Source of the DNA: Sipunculus nudus
Lineage: Eukaryota > Annelida > Sipuncula > Golfingiida > Sipunculidae
Reading direction: 5' to 3'
Length of the DNA: 64,000 nt
NCBI GenBank assembly: GCA_026874595.1
Contig: CM049317.1
Span: 37,484,401-37,548,400, forward strand
The position numbers and the translations under genes were made by a program. The number at the start of each line of letters is the position of its first letter. Positions within the stretch are counted from its first letter, which is position 1. Shown in pieces: positions 48,206 through 60,847 of the stretch. A model generated the notes under the pieces. The model had not been told where the DNA came from. It saw nothing but the letters and a program-made list of their open reading frames with translations, and did no database searches.

Positions 48206-51200
48206 TCAAAAATGAGCTGATTTAGAGAGAATAAAATAAAAAAAACTTACCAAAAACATCAGGCCCAACTATGGCATGTATGACAAGAGTTAAGGTTGGG
48301 AGCTATTTCTTCACAGCTGGATGAATTCAAACAATGACAATATTGGGCAGAGTTTACATCTAATAAAGAGATTTTTTCAACGTCCTGTCCATATACGAAT
48401 ATGTGCAACTGCCCAATTTACATTAAACTGAAAAAGCCATATTTCACATATATTGGTGTAAACTTTTCTACATATGCAAGCGAGTTATCTCTCATGTGTG
48501 CATGCCCTAAATGTGTCATTTTATCTGGGCATAGAGAGAATCACTATTCATATGATATTCATTGAATAATAGTCAATATTTCGGGTCCGGGTTCGGGGGG
48601 GGGGGACTACTATTATGGTGTGCAGCCCAAAATACAAAGTCTATTGGCAAAATAAAATAAAAATTAAGTGTATGAGATTAAAACTTTAATATTAAAACTA
48701 ACTTTATCACAAAACGTGCAAAATAAAAAAGGGCGGTTCACAAACATATTAATTGGGAAAAAAAATTAATCGTGTTTGACAATACATTGCCCAGGAGATA
48801 ACCTGGCATTTCCTATCACTTTGACTGCTGGGGGTTCCTTGAGAAACAGTGACCTGGCTAGGGGTGTAAGTTAGAGAAAACTTGGTAGAAAGAGCAGCCA
48901 TCATGAGTTATCTCTGATAGCATTTATTTTGTATTTTGATGCAATATCATTTAACTGGAAGGGTTGTTTGGGGTTAAAACAATGAAGAAAAACAAAAGCG
49001 TGCCTCTGTACCTCCCGCTGGATCCGCCTGTGTAGAGTGTACCTGTAAACCCATATATATTCTGTCAAACGGTGATCGTGTGACTGGTCTTAGTAACCAG
49101 TGTTGATTAAAAAAGTGGAGCCATGTGGCCTCTGTTTACCGCTTATCTTTTGCAAAGTTTCTATTTGTTTTAAAGTTAATGTTACATTATCATTTATTTT
49201 TGTTCATGGAGACCAAATAAGAGTATCTAACACTTTTGGTAGCAGGAAACCCATAAAGTTTTAATGAAATGTATGCCTTTTTAAAAATATGAATGTGACA
49301 ATAAACTACTGTAAAGCAGGGTATCTCTATGGTATTTATTTATATGGCTTTAGTTCAATTCAAGTTTTTAATACGAAAGGTTGTGATTCATTGGTCAACT
49401 GAATGGTTTTTCAACATTCGCAGAAATGTATTTAACACACGGACCGGCATACATAGCTCTTAGCGTTTATGTGCGTCTTCTGATTTGAACATGTAACATG
49501 GGTTATTTACTTATTGCATGAATAATTGTTAATTACCGTCTGAGCCATTGAAACTACCTTGCATTGGATATCATAACTGTTTGTTTGAAAATGTATTCTA
49601 CATCAGATATGCTGAAGGGGTATGGGTACTTTTCTTCCTCTACCCCTTGTGGATTGGCCAATGTATTTTCTGACACATTGTCCCTAGGTGCCCATAATCC
49701 TGTGTATATGGATACTGTCCACACAGGTAAATATGACTTTTGAGCAAAAATAAAACTGTTGTGGCAAGTCAAATATTGCCATTGCAGGGGACAACAAGTT
49801 TCGACGAGGTCATTCAATTATGTCACATTAATTAAATGTCAACTGTTGGTATCTCCTGCAAACCTCTAATCGTTGTTTGGAAAGCTTATTTGATGTTCTA
49901 CAATAGCAGCCTGTGTTATGAGGCACGTTGTATGCGGGAATACCTGATTCTACATAAATTATAACAGGATAAACCTTTCGACCAGTAAACACTTTTATTT
50001 ACCATTATATGATTCGAAATGGTTACTTTAAAAATAAGACCAGTATCATTTATTTCCATTTTTTCTATGCGCGGTACTATAATTCATCGCAGGATTCTAC
50101 TGTATTATTAGGAGGAAACCTTTAGTTCGTGTGTACTATCATTGTGCAAGGTCATGTTGTTAGAAGCAGCGGAGATGAACCTGACGGGTTCCTGACAAGT
50201 AACCTTTCCATTCACTGATCATACACATCGCACTTTAGCTATTATCCATTAAACATTAAGTTTATTTTTGTATCCAGATATTGCCTTCACAAAAAACTGA
50301 ATTCTGCGAAACCTAGCCATGGTAGTCGAGATGATTTGCAACAAAATTAATTAAGTACATTGTGTACCAGGCCATTGGTAATGTTTCGAACAATCGTTGG
50401 CATGTTGAAAATCATAATACGTGACTAGGCTAAATGATATCAACCAAACGTTTATCTACCGGAGCTTTAAACTAGCTAAAATTTTTTTTTTTTTTTTATT
50501 CAACTTGTGCCATTTCTCCAAATTTACCATAAACTGCTTTCTTTTTTATGGACCATTTTGTTTTTACTATTTCAACATAAATACCTAGGTGTTATTATCT
50601 TTCATGAAAGAGATTCGGAATCAGGACATCAAATTGTTATAGAAACAACGAAATACTAACAAATCATGTTAACAGAAATGTATAAAGGATATTTGAGATA
50701 ATCCTGCCAATTTTGTTGGTTTATACGAGTGCCCTTTACTCGCATGTTTAATTACGTTCACCCTGATACAGAGTAAAAACTTTTTATGTAAAGTCTTATT
50801 TTGTTTTATTCTACTGGACTCGAGATGGACTCTACTTGATTTCTCGTGTCCTTACCTCCGGGTCTGAGTAGCAGTCCGAGTCCAGGGCCCTCGAGCCCGG
50901 GTCCTTACAAAAGTGGACGTCCAAGTCCGGACTCAAAGCCAACGTCGTTGTTGTAACGATCGCCTTATGTGATGGGGCTTTCCCTGATGGTTTGTACTCA
51001 TAGCATATTATTCGATCATCATAGCCCAATTCACGATCTTAAATCTAGTGTCTGAAGTCATGTATTCTGCTCAACATGTGTTAATGTCGCGGTTTAAATG
51101 TAATTGTTAAAAAAATACGTTTTACTGTAGAAAAGCAACGATGATCGGAAAACAGGACTTCACCCTATATTGATTATCCTAAATTAGAATAATTACCTTC

Positions 51201-51756
51201 ATGAGAATGGAAAATCACAAAGTTTTGTTAAATTCATTTGTATTTGGTCATGCGTTCGATTCAAAAGATCTTTCTTTTAATCAGGGGGGCTAACTTGATG
51301 AGTCTTTCCTCCAAACTACTATGAGGTTGTCGTTATCTTTGGAAGTGATTTCCTTGCCCAAAATCATAAACGTGTTGCTATCTCTTGAATGGAAAGGAGA
51401 GAAATTGCCTGGATATCATCATGTTATCAAAGTACCACATTTTAACAGAATATGCCTAACTTGTCAAGTATTCTCATCAATGTGTACACGCAAACTGTAG
51501 TCACCATCACATAGGTGTCATAAGGGAAGAGGTTAAAAAACACCTGACTCTTTATAGATCCCTATGCCACGGTTTTCTACAAATCAAGCCTGCAACTATC
51601 ACTTCCATATAATCTAATCTCTGAAGACGACGTGTAAGGTTGTCCTACATGAGGGCACAAACTTCATTGGACTTAACATTATGCCCGAAGCTTTGCAAAA
51701 ATGAGTTTATGGGGTAAACCAGATGAAAGCCTCATATTCACGAGCTCAGGACTTTG

Positions 51757-52146
51757 AGTCCTGGCTGAGGGGTAGAGCGCAGGGCTCAAAGCAAGGAGCT
51801 CGTGAGTTCCAATATCTGCCGAGGCGGTGAGATTTTTCACGGTGGGCCCCTAACCAGGGTGAGCGCTATGCAGGCTTAATGGGAAGGCCATACCCAACGG
51901 GCGAGGTTTCACTAAAAAAACTCGGGGGGGGGGGGCTCCTCGGTGGTATGGCCTAGCAATGGGGACAATTACACACCCAAATGCAGATATAACCGGAACT
52001 GGTTACCATCAGCATATAAAATGAAAGGAAGCGTGTGATACTGCTCTGTCACGCAGTCCGAAACCGGAATGTAATTCTGCAGATGTATATAAACTTAGTG
52101 ACGCTAGCATTAAAAAATGGAGTCGGTTACCTCCAACAACAAAATG
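51757..52146 (+). mobile_element. tRNA-derived SINE, copy 3
   Basis: The A-box region CTGGCTGAGGGGTAGAGC is the best preserved of the three copies; B-box GTGAGTTCCAATATC. The tail ATGGAGTCGGTTACCTCCAA is immediately followed by the TIR element at 52,147, which inserted at or next to the SINE 3' end. Confidence 0.78.
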
Positions 52147-53736
52147 CAGTCGAACCTCTCTTAGTGGGCACCTCTATAAAGTGGGCACCTCTATAAAGTG
52201 GGCACTTTTGGGCATTCCCATTTTTTTCTTTTGTTTATTATGTTCAGCTAATGTGGGCACCTCTACATTCTGTAAAGTGGGCACTTTTTCCGAACTTATG
52301 TGGACACTTCATTAATTTTTTCCAGCTGGAGTATCTTCCTATTTAAATTTCAGATCTTCATTTATTGTGAATTTCAATTATTAGCCATCAGAATAACTGT
52401 TTTCTGTTGAATATATATATTTCAACTAATTATGATTAAACAAAGTCAGAGGCGTATCACTTTCTGATTGCATAATCATATTAATAGCCTTCATGACTCA
52501 AGGCGAGGCATGGGATACTGGCATACTAATTAGATAATTTAAATGTGCCTGCAAAAGCACCAGTCAGACCTCCTCAGCCCAGAGTTGCTATTCCTTTGAT
52601 GGATTATAGCCAATAGTGAATGCACCACTCAGTAGCTATATGTTGTACTGTTAAGCAAACTACTGATTTGTCAGTCATTAGACTTTCTTATGTCACTGAA
52701 GCAAAGAAACTGCTATAGTAAATACCATGAGTGGACGCCCTACTCATTCATCCACATACTTGATACTCTGAGATGAGGTATAGTATTAGGTCCCCCTGTC
52801 CCAATGCAACGTTTACTTAATGTTGCGCTTAATGATCAACACCAAACACTGGTCATTCGCATGCATCCTTTGCATATTCAATATTACTGTCCACTAATAA
52901 AATGTCAACCCTTAACTGAAATATAAAGGTGTGACATAGCCCTCTAAGTCTACAGTACTTGAACAGTATGGTATATCTAAGGATGCATTGGGTAACTTGG
53001 GTTATATCCATCAATATATGTAATAATACACACCCAACATTTTTTTTGTGCATATGGGTTTTTCTACAAATATTACCACACTTCAAGGGTAACACTGACC
53101 ATTTTTGTTTATCTTAATAATAAGCCAATCCTACTTCCAATATGTCTTGAAAAGGTTATTCTCCTGTGATTTAACGCCAGCATTGCACTTATATACATGG
53201 AAATTTCAATTTTTTTACGTGAAAATGCCTGAATATCGTACGTATAACTCCACACCGTTACAAACTTTGAAACCAGCATAAAAAATTATTTGAGTTACCA
53301 TGACAAGAAAACTTTTTTATTTTAAATCAATAAAACCCCATTTCAACAGAGTTAACAAATGTCGTAAGTATATTTCGAATTGTTTTTATGTTATTGATGA
53401 TAATATATGGAATTTTTTAAATTTTTAGTTTTCATTTGGAAAGAAAAATCTTATAAATTTTTCTGTCGGGTAAATCAAACGTTTCCTTTTATTCTATGAA
53501 TGTATAAGTATTTTGCTATAAAATGGGGATAAAATATTAGTGTGAATACTATTTGTCATTCACGAATGATTATAATTTGACGTATATTGGCGTCACCGAG
53601 TTTGTAACGAAGTTGAGTCATTGTAACGGTGCTGAGTTTTACAGATCATATCTCTTAATAAAGCGCCTCTTAGCACTCTAAGAGAAAGGGTTTATTGATA
53701 TCTTATCTCTATAAAGAGAATAATTTTAATCAAGCA

Positions 53737-53937
53737 AGGGTGGATCCAGCATTTTGGAAAGGTAATGGTTACGTCAAGGATGACTGAAGGAAAAGAGAGG
53801 TCCGCTGGGTAAAGAAGGAGGGGTCAAAATTGCAAAATTTGGTTTGAAACCCCAAAAAGGTTTGAAACACCAAATCCCCCCCCCCCCCCCCCCCCCACTG
53901 CATCCCTCACCTCCTCCCCCGTTTGGATCCGCCACTC
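53737..53937. mobile_element. Nested short inverted-repeat element (GGATCC type)
   Basis: Left AGGGTGGATCCAGCATTTTG and right end (minus AGAGTGGCGGATCCAAACGG) form imperfect inverted repeats. It holds a C21 run (53,876-53,896). Size is about 200 bp and there is no coding capacity. The target duplication is unclear. Confidence 0.45.
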
Positions 53938-54293
53938 TCAAGGGTATATTTGGTGCATAGCAATAAGTAAACATTCTCGTATGTTGGTGGGTAAGTTTTT
54001 AGGGTCTTGTTCGTATATAACATTAAGGGGATGACGGTGGCCGTGATCAGTCGGTTTTGACGGGAAGAGAAAATCTGACCAAACATAACCCATTTCTAAC
54101 GCAAACGAATACAAAACATCGTTATTTGAATCAAGAGTATATATCAGCTCTTTTATTCGAAACATGGGTGTAACGTCTTATTCCTGACCTTGTACATTGG
54201 CAAATCATGCTCTTTTGCCAGTATGACAACTCTAGTAATAACTGATTATCTGATTCGGCGTTAACACATATGAGAACTAACAGCCTGCTTGAT

Positions 54294-55669
54294 TTATATC
54301 CAGTTTTGAATTTTGGAACATGTTTGGTCATCAACCTTAAAAAGGGGCTTAGTATGTTTCGTCGGTTCTTTAATCAGACACGTAATAGAAGCTGTGTCGT
54401 ACCAAAGTCTATCCTCTGGCTGTGGCCAAACATATTTGTTTGCTCCAACAGGCTTTAGTGAACTGACTTCTATTTCTCCATCATCTGCATCCACGGAAAC
54501 AATTTTACCTGGATATAATTTTGTTTCATAGACAAATAAACAATATCTGTCAACTGGGAATCTTTCGGTCAAACTTCTATCCTGATTACCATCCGGATTG
54601 ATGTCCGTGACATTTTCTGTTTCTTTTGATTCACTTTTATGGTTGGGAACATCATCAGACTGTGTGATGTTATCTTTCACAGCAAGGTCGTGATGCTTTG
54701 GTGAGAAGCAGTCGCATTCAAAGTTTTCATGACAAAAACAACTAAGTGTTCTTGTCAAAATCTTCTCTGACTGGTGAGTACACACTTGGTGGGTTTTTCA
54801 GCTGAACAGCTGGAATATCAGGGCTTAGTTTTTCATCCATTGCATGTATGCTTTCATCATCAATGTAAAATAACTTGATTGTTGTACCTTGTTTCAAAAA
54901 CATTAAAAAGTAACATCGCGTCTGGTACATCTTGTCCTTGTGCAATAAGTTCATCTGCACGTTTCTCAGACTGCCACCAACCCCATCCGGTGCGCCTTTT
55001 CCGTGGCCGGATTCAGCGAAATTCCACGTGCAGTTTCGGAAGCCCTTTTCATGCATAACACAGCTCAGCTGAGGAGAGACATGTTCTTCCTATTTCGGTA
55101 TTGGGTTATCGGACCATCGCAAATGAAATGCACGGACTGAACATGGGGATGTTTTGTTTTCATATCATGGAGGACTGGCTGTAGGTGAGCCCAATTGGCA
55201 CATGGATCATGCCGTTTGGACGCCAAAACCGTACAGAATGGTTCTGTTTGTTGGTCTGTGTATAAAACACCAGTATGCAGAGTTGCTTGTCGGTGACTGG
55301 CTCCAAAATGAGCTGTCTGCACTTCCTTGCTATATCCGTAATTGTAGTTCTCTGAAAGAGTCTACATGGATCACCGCTTCGTTTTCTTTAAGGTCCCTTT
55401 TCAGGTTCCGAATTGTGCGGAAATTGTGCTTCATGTTTAACTCATGAGTACAATACGCTGCAACTACTATTTAGACTATTAACCAGCTCCCCAATCGTCG
55501 TAATTTGTTTGTCTTTGGATGTGATTTTGTAATGCATTTGTACAGGTTTCCCCATCTTTAATGGTAGTGTAAGATTCCTTTCTCTGGGCCCATTCCCAGT
55601 AAAATGTCGAATTTTGTGCATTGTGCTGTTAGATAGTGCACTGCCAAATATAAAGCTATAATTATACAT
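54294..55669 (-). pseudogene. Broken transposase-like gene with D, D, E-type motifs and a Tudor-like tail
   Basis: Four minus-strand pieces in changing frames form one gene. Piece 1 (55,669-55,442) starts MYNYSFIFGSALSNSTMHKI. A segment with VIHVD at about 55,374-55,360 leads by a frame change to YSKEVQTAHFGASHRQATLH (55,322-55,065), which continues to FICDGPITQYRNRKN. The next piece (55,056-54,742) has TWNFAESGHGKGAPDGVGG. The last (54,785-54,294) has a Cys cluster (CFCHENFECDCF) and a compact domain (DRYCLFVYETKLYPGKIVSV, WYDTASITCLI) resembling a Tudor-like fold. The D of ICDG and the E of AESGHGKG are about 35 residues apart, and the D of HVD lies about 80 residues before, a plausible RNase H-fold D, D, E triad. 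I know similar uncharacterised multi-copy proteins in animal genomes but cannot name the family. At least three frame breaks make it non-functional. Confidence 0.6.
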
Positions 55670-56110
55670 AATATGTGTAAAATTTATAGAAAACTACTAA
55701 CTCACCAAAATGAGTGCATTCATTTATATGTTTTAAATAAAAAGAGATATTTTAAGGAACGAAATGAGTGTTCACTTGTCATAGTACCACTAAGTAACAA
55801 GTGTCAAGTTCCCTAGGCTTTTGGTGGACATAAATGAGACAATTTCGAATAATTACCCATATATATATATAATAATTATATAAACGATTAAAACTTTTTA
55901 ATTATAAACCTTCATGTTTAAAAACAGGGAGAAAGTACAAGCATCCATTTAATGAAGTACACTTAAAACAAGAGCAACTATATATACTCATATTTCAAAG
56001 CAGGTGGCAGCACTGAATGTAGCAGCTACTACCTCCATATAATGGGCACTTCTATAAAGTGGGCAGTTTTGCCCAGTCCCAAAGGTGCCTACTTTATAGA
56101 GGTTCCACTG
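55470..56110. other. Right-terminal region of the TIR element
   Basis: From 55,880 to 56,110 this matches 47,275-47,495. It contains an internal inverted pair AAAGTGGGCAG / TGCCCA and the terminal repeat. A short TA-rich run (55,858-55,872) marks where the second copy lacks the coding segment. Confidence 0.5.
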
Positions 56111-56960
56111 TATTTTAAAAAGCAGATGAAAGGGCCCCTCAGGTCCATTGGTATGCGCCCGGCATTATGATGAGCTTCAAGAGCTTGCTTCAAATAATTA
56201 TAGCAATATGGATAGAAAGTGTATGATATATATGGTGTCTGTCAGCCTTAGTCAGTAGGTAGGTATTCCAGAAACAAAATATAATTATCCGTATCTTATG
56301 CCCTCCAGCTTTATGGCATCTACTTACTAAGGACGTACATAACGCTTTAAATTATATTAGATCGCCAAACCGCTAATAATTATCTCAAAACCACAAATAT
56401 GTCGTCAGAACTCCAGGAGAGTCAGCTGTTGACAATTACCACTATGGGTGATGTCTGAAATCAGAAATGTGGCGTTCGTTTATTTCTTTTACGTATAAGA
56501 CCAGGGATTGATGCGTGTGGTCAACCCAATTCATTATGGAATGACCTGGCAAAGTGCTGACACCTGATATTCCGTGTTTCCTAGGTTTCTTCACTTTCGT
56601 CAGCTCAAAGACTTAACCCATGATGCAGTCACACAATGTAATGTTGATATGCTGTAGCATGTATAATCAGGGACGTCAATACAGGGGGATAGAGGTAGCT
56701 CTCTCTCACTTTTTAGAAAGGGGGATAGATGATCAATGTACTCATCCCCTTCGCTTTTCAGAGAGTAGTATTCATATATTGAAAATGAAATATATTAACA
56801 ATTCGAATTATAGACTTCGGTTCAATTTCTGAGTTATGATATATTATATATCTAAACCTGGTTTAGAATTAACATATAATGGAAACATTATACCTTATTT
56901 TATAAAATCTAATATTTAATTATTATATATTTGAAATGTGTCACAGAGACAATAAAATGT

Positions 56961-56962
<2 letters not shown>

Positions 56963-57027
<65 letters not shown>
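56963..57027. repeat. (TA)32 microsatellite
   Basis: Expanded form of the B array at 37,853-37,882; the foldback element follows it. Confidence 0.95.
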
Positions 57028-57030
<3 letters not shown>

Positions 57031-57088
57031 GGTAGTGTTACCCTCCGATGTAAAGTGCTTTATGGCCTACGGACTAGGCCAGAGCGGG

Positions 57089-57632
57089 ATAACTTTGAAG
57101 AAAAGCAACACTGTAAATTCACTACAGTCTGTTTAACGGGATGCGACCCGATCATCAGGTGAATGTTGTTACAATGAAGCTAACGGCCTGGTTTGAAAAG
57201 CCGAGACTTTTCAATTGCATATTTTCATAGTATATGTTTATTGTGTATTTATATCATATGTGTAAACTACTGAAATGTTACTGTACCCAGGACCCTATTA
57301 ATTATCAGCTTACTTGCTAATGGGCTGCCTGGTAAAATATCTTTGTATTAAATATCAACATTAAAACCACAATAAACCTCAGTGCCCTGTTATGTTCCAG
57401 TATCGCACGTGTACCCGCCCAATCTTATTGTGCCCCCGAGGACAATAGGATCAGTGTCAGTCATTAAATATTCCCCCCAATACGCACAAAGCATAAGCTC
57501 GTAATCTCGTAAAGTCTCGGCTTTTCAAACCACGCCGTTAGCTTCATTCTAACAACATTCACCTGATGATCGGGTCGTATCACGTGAAACAGACTCTAGT
57601 GAATTTACAGTGTTGTTTTTCTTCAGAGTTAT
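57089..57632. mobile_element. Foldback-type element with 122-bp inverted repeats
   Basis: The left arm 57,089-57,210 and right arm 57,511-57,632 are inverted copies with roughly nine in ten bases matching (arm start ATAACTTTGAAGAAAAGCAA; inner part AAAAGCCGAGACTTT; shared GACCCGATCATCAGGTGAAT). The 300-bp loop has no coding potential. The whole lies inside the TA array that is uninterrupted in B, with about 60 bp (57,028-57,088) of extra sequence on the left. The insertion therefore postdates the B/B' duplication. Confidence 0.75.
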
Positions 57633-59404
57633 ATATATATATAAATATATGTATGCATTGTTATAAAAAAGTTTGAGTCAATCATCCCCCCCCCCCCTCC
57701 CACATAAACACACCCATGAAGATAAATTGACTGACTGACTGAAGATATTTTAGCATTTTCGAGCAGCTACAGGTTGCAGTAGTCAAAACTCCAGGCATGC
57801 CTGCTCCTTAAGCGTAATTCTGAGATTTAGAAGCCGCGAGAGGGCCACGCACCGGCACGGGTCCCAGCAGAGACCACCAAATCCAAAGAGCTGAACTCGA
57901 TCTCAAAAGCCACTAACTAAATTGAAGCCACTGCATATACTCTATGGCCTAATATGAGAATGTCCCTTAAATTACCAGCAAATTGTGTATACATATTCCT
58001 CATTGCAGAAACAATGTTATACATAATGTATCTGTGTGAAAGATAAAATGTACATGTTATGATGACAGAAGTAACCAAAAGTCAACGCTTAATTCCTTAC
58101 GTCGACACAAGATAGCAGTACAGTTCAGTGGTTAAGCTATATACTTTGAAGAATTTTTTTTTTTAATTTAAAAAAGCGTGAAATTTGACATGTTAGTTAT
58201 CCAGACCATACTCAATAGTTTAAGATACAGCGTTAAGCGGAATTCCCTTTGTCTTGGTCAAGAACAAAAGAGAATTATTTCAAATACCTTGAAACTCATG
58301 TGTCATGGAAAGCGGCAGTTGCGCAATGTGACGACACAGCTACGACATATCGTCTCGTCTGCTGACTACATGCCCTCAGTTTACGCAGATTAAAAAAATT
58401 GGTACAAATCAAACGCCACGGACATGATACTCTGGATACTTGGTTCCATTCGGAGACGAGTTTGGCCAGAAGGTAGGTATAACATATTATTTCAGGTACC
58501 ACACATTGTATCACCCCTAAGCTCATTGACTTCGGCAAAAAAAAGGACACGATCATATAGCACAGTGAGATATCAATGAGATAAAGAGAAAGAGGTTAAT
58601 TTTAAGGTCTTGGTGCAGATGAACTCAGTTTCAGCAAAAAGTTAACTTATAAAATCTTGTTTTGACTGTTTCAAAGTCACAGCTATCACCCCATCTCATA
58701 GTTCACTAGCCATTTTAGCCATATTTGTCAGGCAAGTATGACATTTTGGTTACAAGCATTTACAGCACAAGCATTTGTACATGTAACTAAGGAATGACAA
58801 ATGAAATATATGAAAAAGCAAATTACAAACATTTTACGAATAAAGGAGAATCCATCCTACACCTAAAAATGAATCATTAAAATGAATATTTCATATGCTA
58901 TCACAGTAGCTTTCCAATTGTTAAGAAGTCTGATACTTTATGGTCAAAAATTTTTTCTATATCTTGCTGTTCGGCACCGTATGGCGAATAGCCTTTTCCC
59001 GACCTTGGGACTTTATATAAGCTCAAAAGCATATGTGGCCATGACAGTATTTGCTTCCACTGTGACACTGCAACATCAGAGCTCATAAAACAGTTTTACA
59101 TTCCTTACGCCCAACTTTTTACTCCAGTAAACAATTCTTTCATTTTTTTTACTGAACACTGCAGTTTTATAACCAGCGTAATCACCTGCAATACAAATTG
59201 TAAGTACAGACTGTATTACTGACATATAAAAAGTTCCTTTATTTTTGTGTCATCATGTGTAGTTTTCTCAAGAAGAACAGTCTTATGGTGGCCTTTTAGT
59301 AAACATTTTGCCACATTAATTTCGTAAATGAATTTGTCATCAATTATATTGCCCGGATATTTGTATTCTCTTACTTTTTCTACCACCTGATTAATGTTTT
59401 ATAT

Positions 59405-59492
59405 AGCACCAGCAGCAAACCTTTTAGATCACTAGATATTTCTGCGCAAAAACCCATCTGCTCCTGTTGCTTTTCTAATTTCATTTAATTTA
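59405..59492 (-). pseudogene. LINE scrap, B' copy
   Basis: Minus strand GKLNEIRKATGADG, paralogue of 39,822-39,912, with the following residues shifted by indels. Confidence 0.4.
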
Positions 59493-59566
59493 CCACTTTT
59501 GAATTTCTAAAGAGGTTATTTCTCTTTTAAGCTGGTTGTCTTGTGAGTTTTTATTTGTACAAGCTT

Positions 59567-59569
<3 letters not shown>

Positions 59570-59612
<43 letters not shown>
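59570..59612. repeat. (TA)21 microsatellite
   Basis: Paralogue of the array at 39,984-40,031. Confidence 0.95.
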
Positions 59613-59615
<3 letters not shown>

Positions 59616-60847
59616 CTATAATGCTATATTCAAAGTCATACTCCGAATGTATTTAATTGCAAATAAGCTTTGAAAATATGTGCCTTTCTTGTTTTGATAT
59701 TTTAAACCAGTATTCCTTCTGAGGTGTTTCATTTTGCACCACATAATTGATACTCAGCAAATGATCAGTAATTTTCCTCGCTTGCATGTTTTGTTTATTT
59801 GCACATGTTTTTGAAAGCTTTTTCTTATCTTTATAAACACTCAGGTCTGCTGGTAAATTTTTTAGGATATATTAATTTAATGGTTTACAATACTCCTGTT
59901 CTGCAATCAAACATTCATGATCCCAACGTTTTTGTTGCATTCTTGGTTTTATTCTCTCATTAGTTTTGTAGGGTAAATTTTGTTAGCAACTCATTGCAAC
60001 AGCAACATCATTTTATTTAGTGCCATTAATAGGGTCATGGTACACCTAAAGCGGGTATCGGCTTTTGTACCTTGTGTGGCCAAAAATACCTGTAAAAGGT
60101 CTTTATCAAATTTGATGAAAGGTCTTGGAAATCTAATAAATTAAAGGATAAAGACACACGAGACAGGCAAAATGAGGAAAAAGATCCAGATCCGTATTCC
60201 TAATTATACTTTCATTTCTTTGCCGTACTTCCTTAATTTTTCCCGAAATTGAATCAATTATTCGAAGATATCGTTCGAACAAACACATACACACAAGTTC
60301 AAGCTCAAACAGGCAAGGCAAATCATATTACTTCTGGTTATCTTCCTTTCAGATATGAGTGCAGATGCACTGTAAAAAGGCCATTCAAGGAACTGTGATA
60401 GAAACAAGATAGAAATTCCTAACTAAATACTTGTCCACGAGATATCTAAAAAGCATAATCTTTAGTTAATTTTTATTTGAGAGAGGATGGGCCATAGGTC
60501 AGTCTCTGTCACCTATCAAACTTACCCCTAATCCAGGAGAGTTTCATTCCCGTATAAGAAGAAATAGGATGCGTTCATTTTTACCGGATACTCTTTTGCT
60601 AAAAGCTTCACTAAATCTGCAATTGAAAATATTGTTTATAGGTAGAAAAGTGGCTTCCATCATGACTACATCCCTACACCACTTCAGAGACTGCATCTTT
60701 TTGCTGTATCTTAAACGAAATGCAATAGCATTCTGAAATAAAATTCCACAGGGCTATAATATTTAAAGGCTATCGAGTTTTATCTCGTTTTGTAATATTT
60801 GTAATTTATATCCAAAACCGATTGCTTAGAAACTTCGTCATGTTAAA

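Larger units (their letters stand above)
52147..56110. mobile_element. 3.96-kb DNA transposon-like element with TIRs, inserted in B'
   Basis: The left end CAGTCGAACCTCT...GTGGGCACC and the right end (minus strand CAGTGGAACCTCTATAAAGT and AGGCACC) are about 28-bp inverted repeats. Internal TATAAAGTGGGCAC motifs are repeated behind both. The segment is absent from the matching site in B (36,680). The right flank is TA and the left TG, compatible with a decayed TA target duplication, as in pogo/Tc1-mariner-type elements. It contains a broken minus-strand gene (54,294-55,669) that is not a pogo transposase I recognise, and a nested short inverted-repeat element (53,737-53,937). Whether the gene belongs to these TIRs is inference. 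Confidence 0.7.
41852..60847 (+). repeat. Segmental duplication block B' (with insertions)
   Basis: Collinear with block B. It is nearly twice as long because of extra sequence at 44,363-48,205, 52,147-56,110, 57,028-57,632 and about 60,097-60,306. Its left end falls inside the solo LTR that is complete in B; its right end abuts A' at 60,847/60,848. Confidence 0.88.

Noticed and set aside
58901-59086. 61-codon minus-strand frame as a LINE RT C-terminus
   Set aside because: It looked suggestive next to the ATGADG scrap, but no diagnostic RT block is present and the B paralogue is disrupted.
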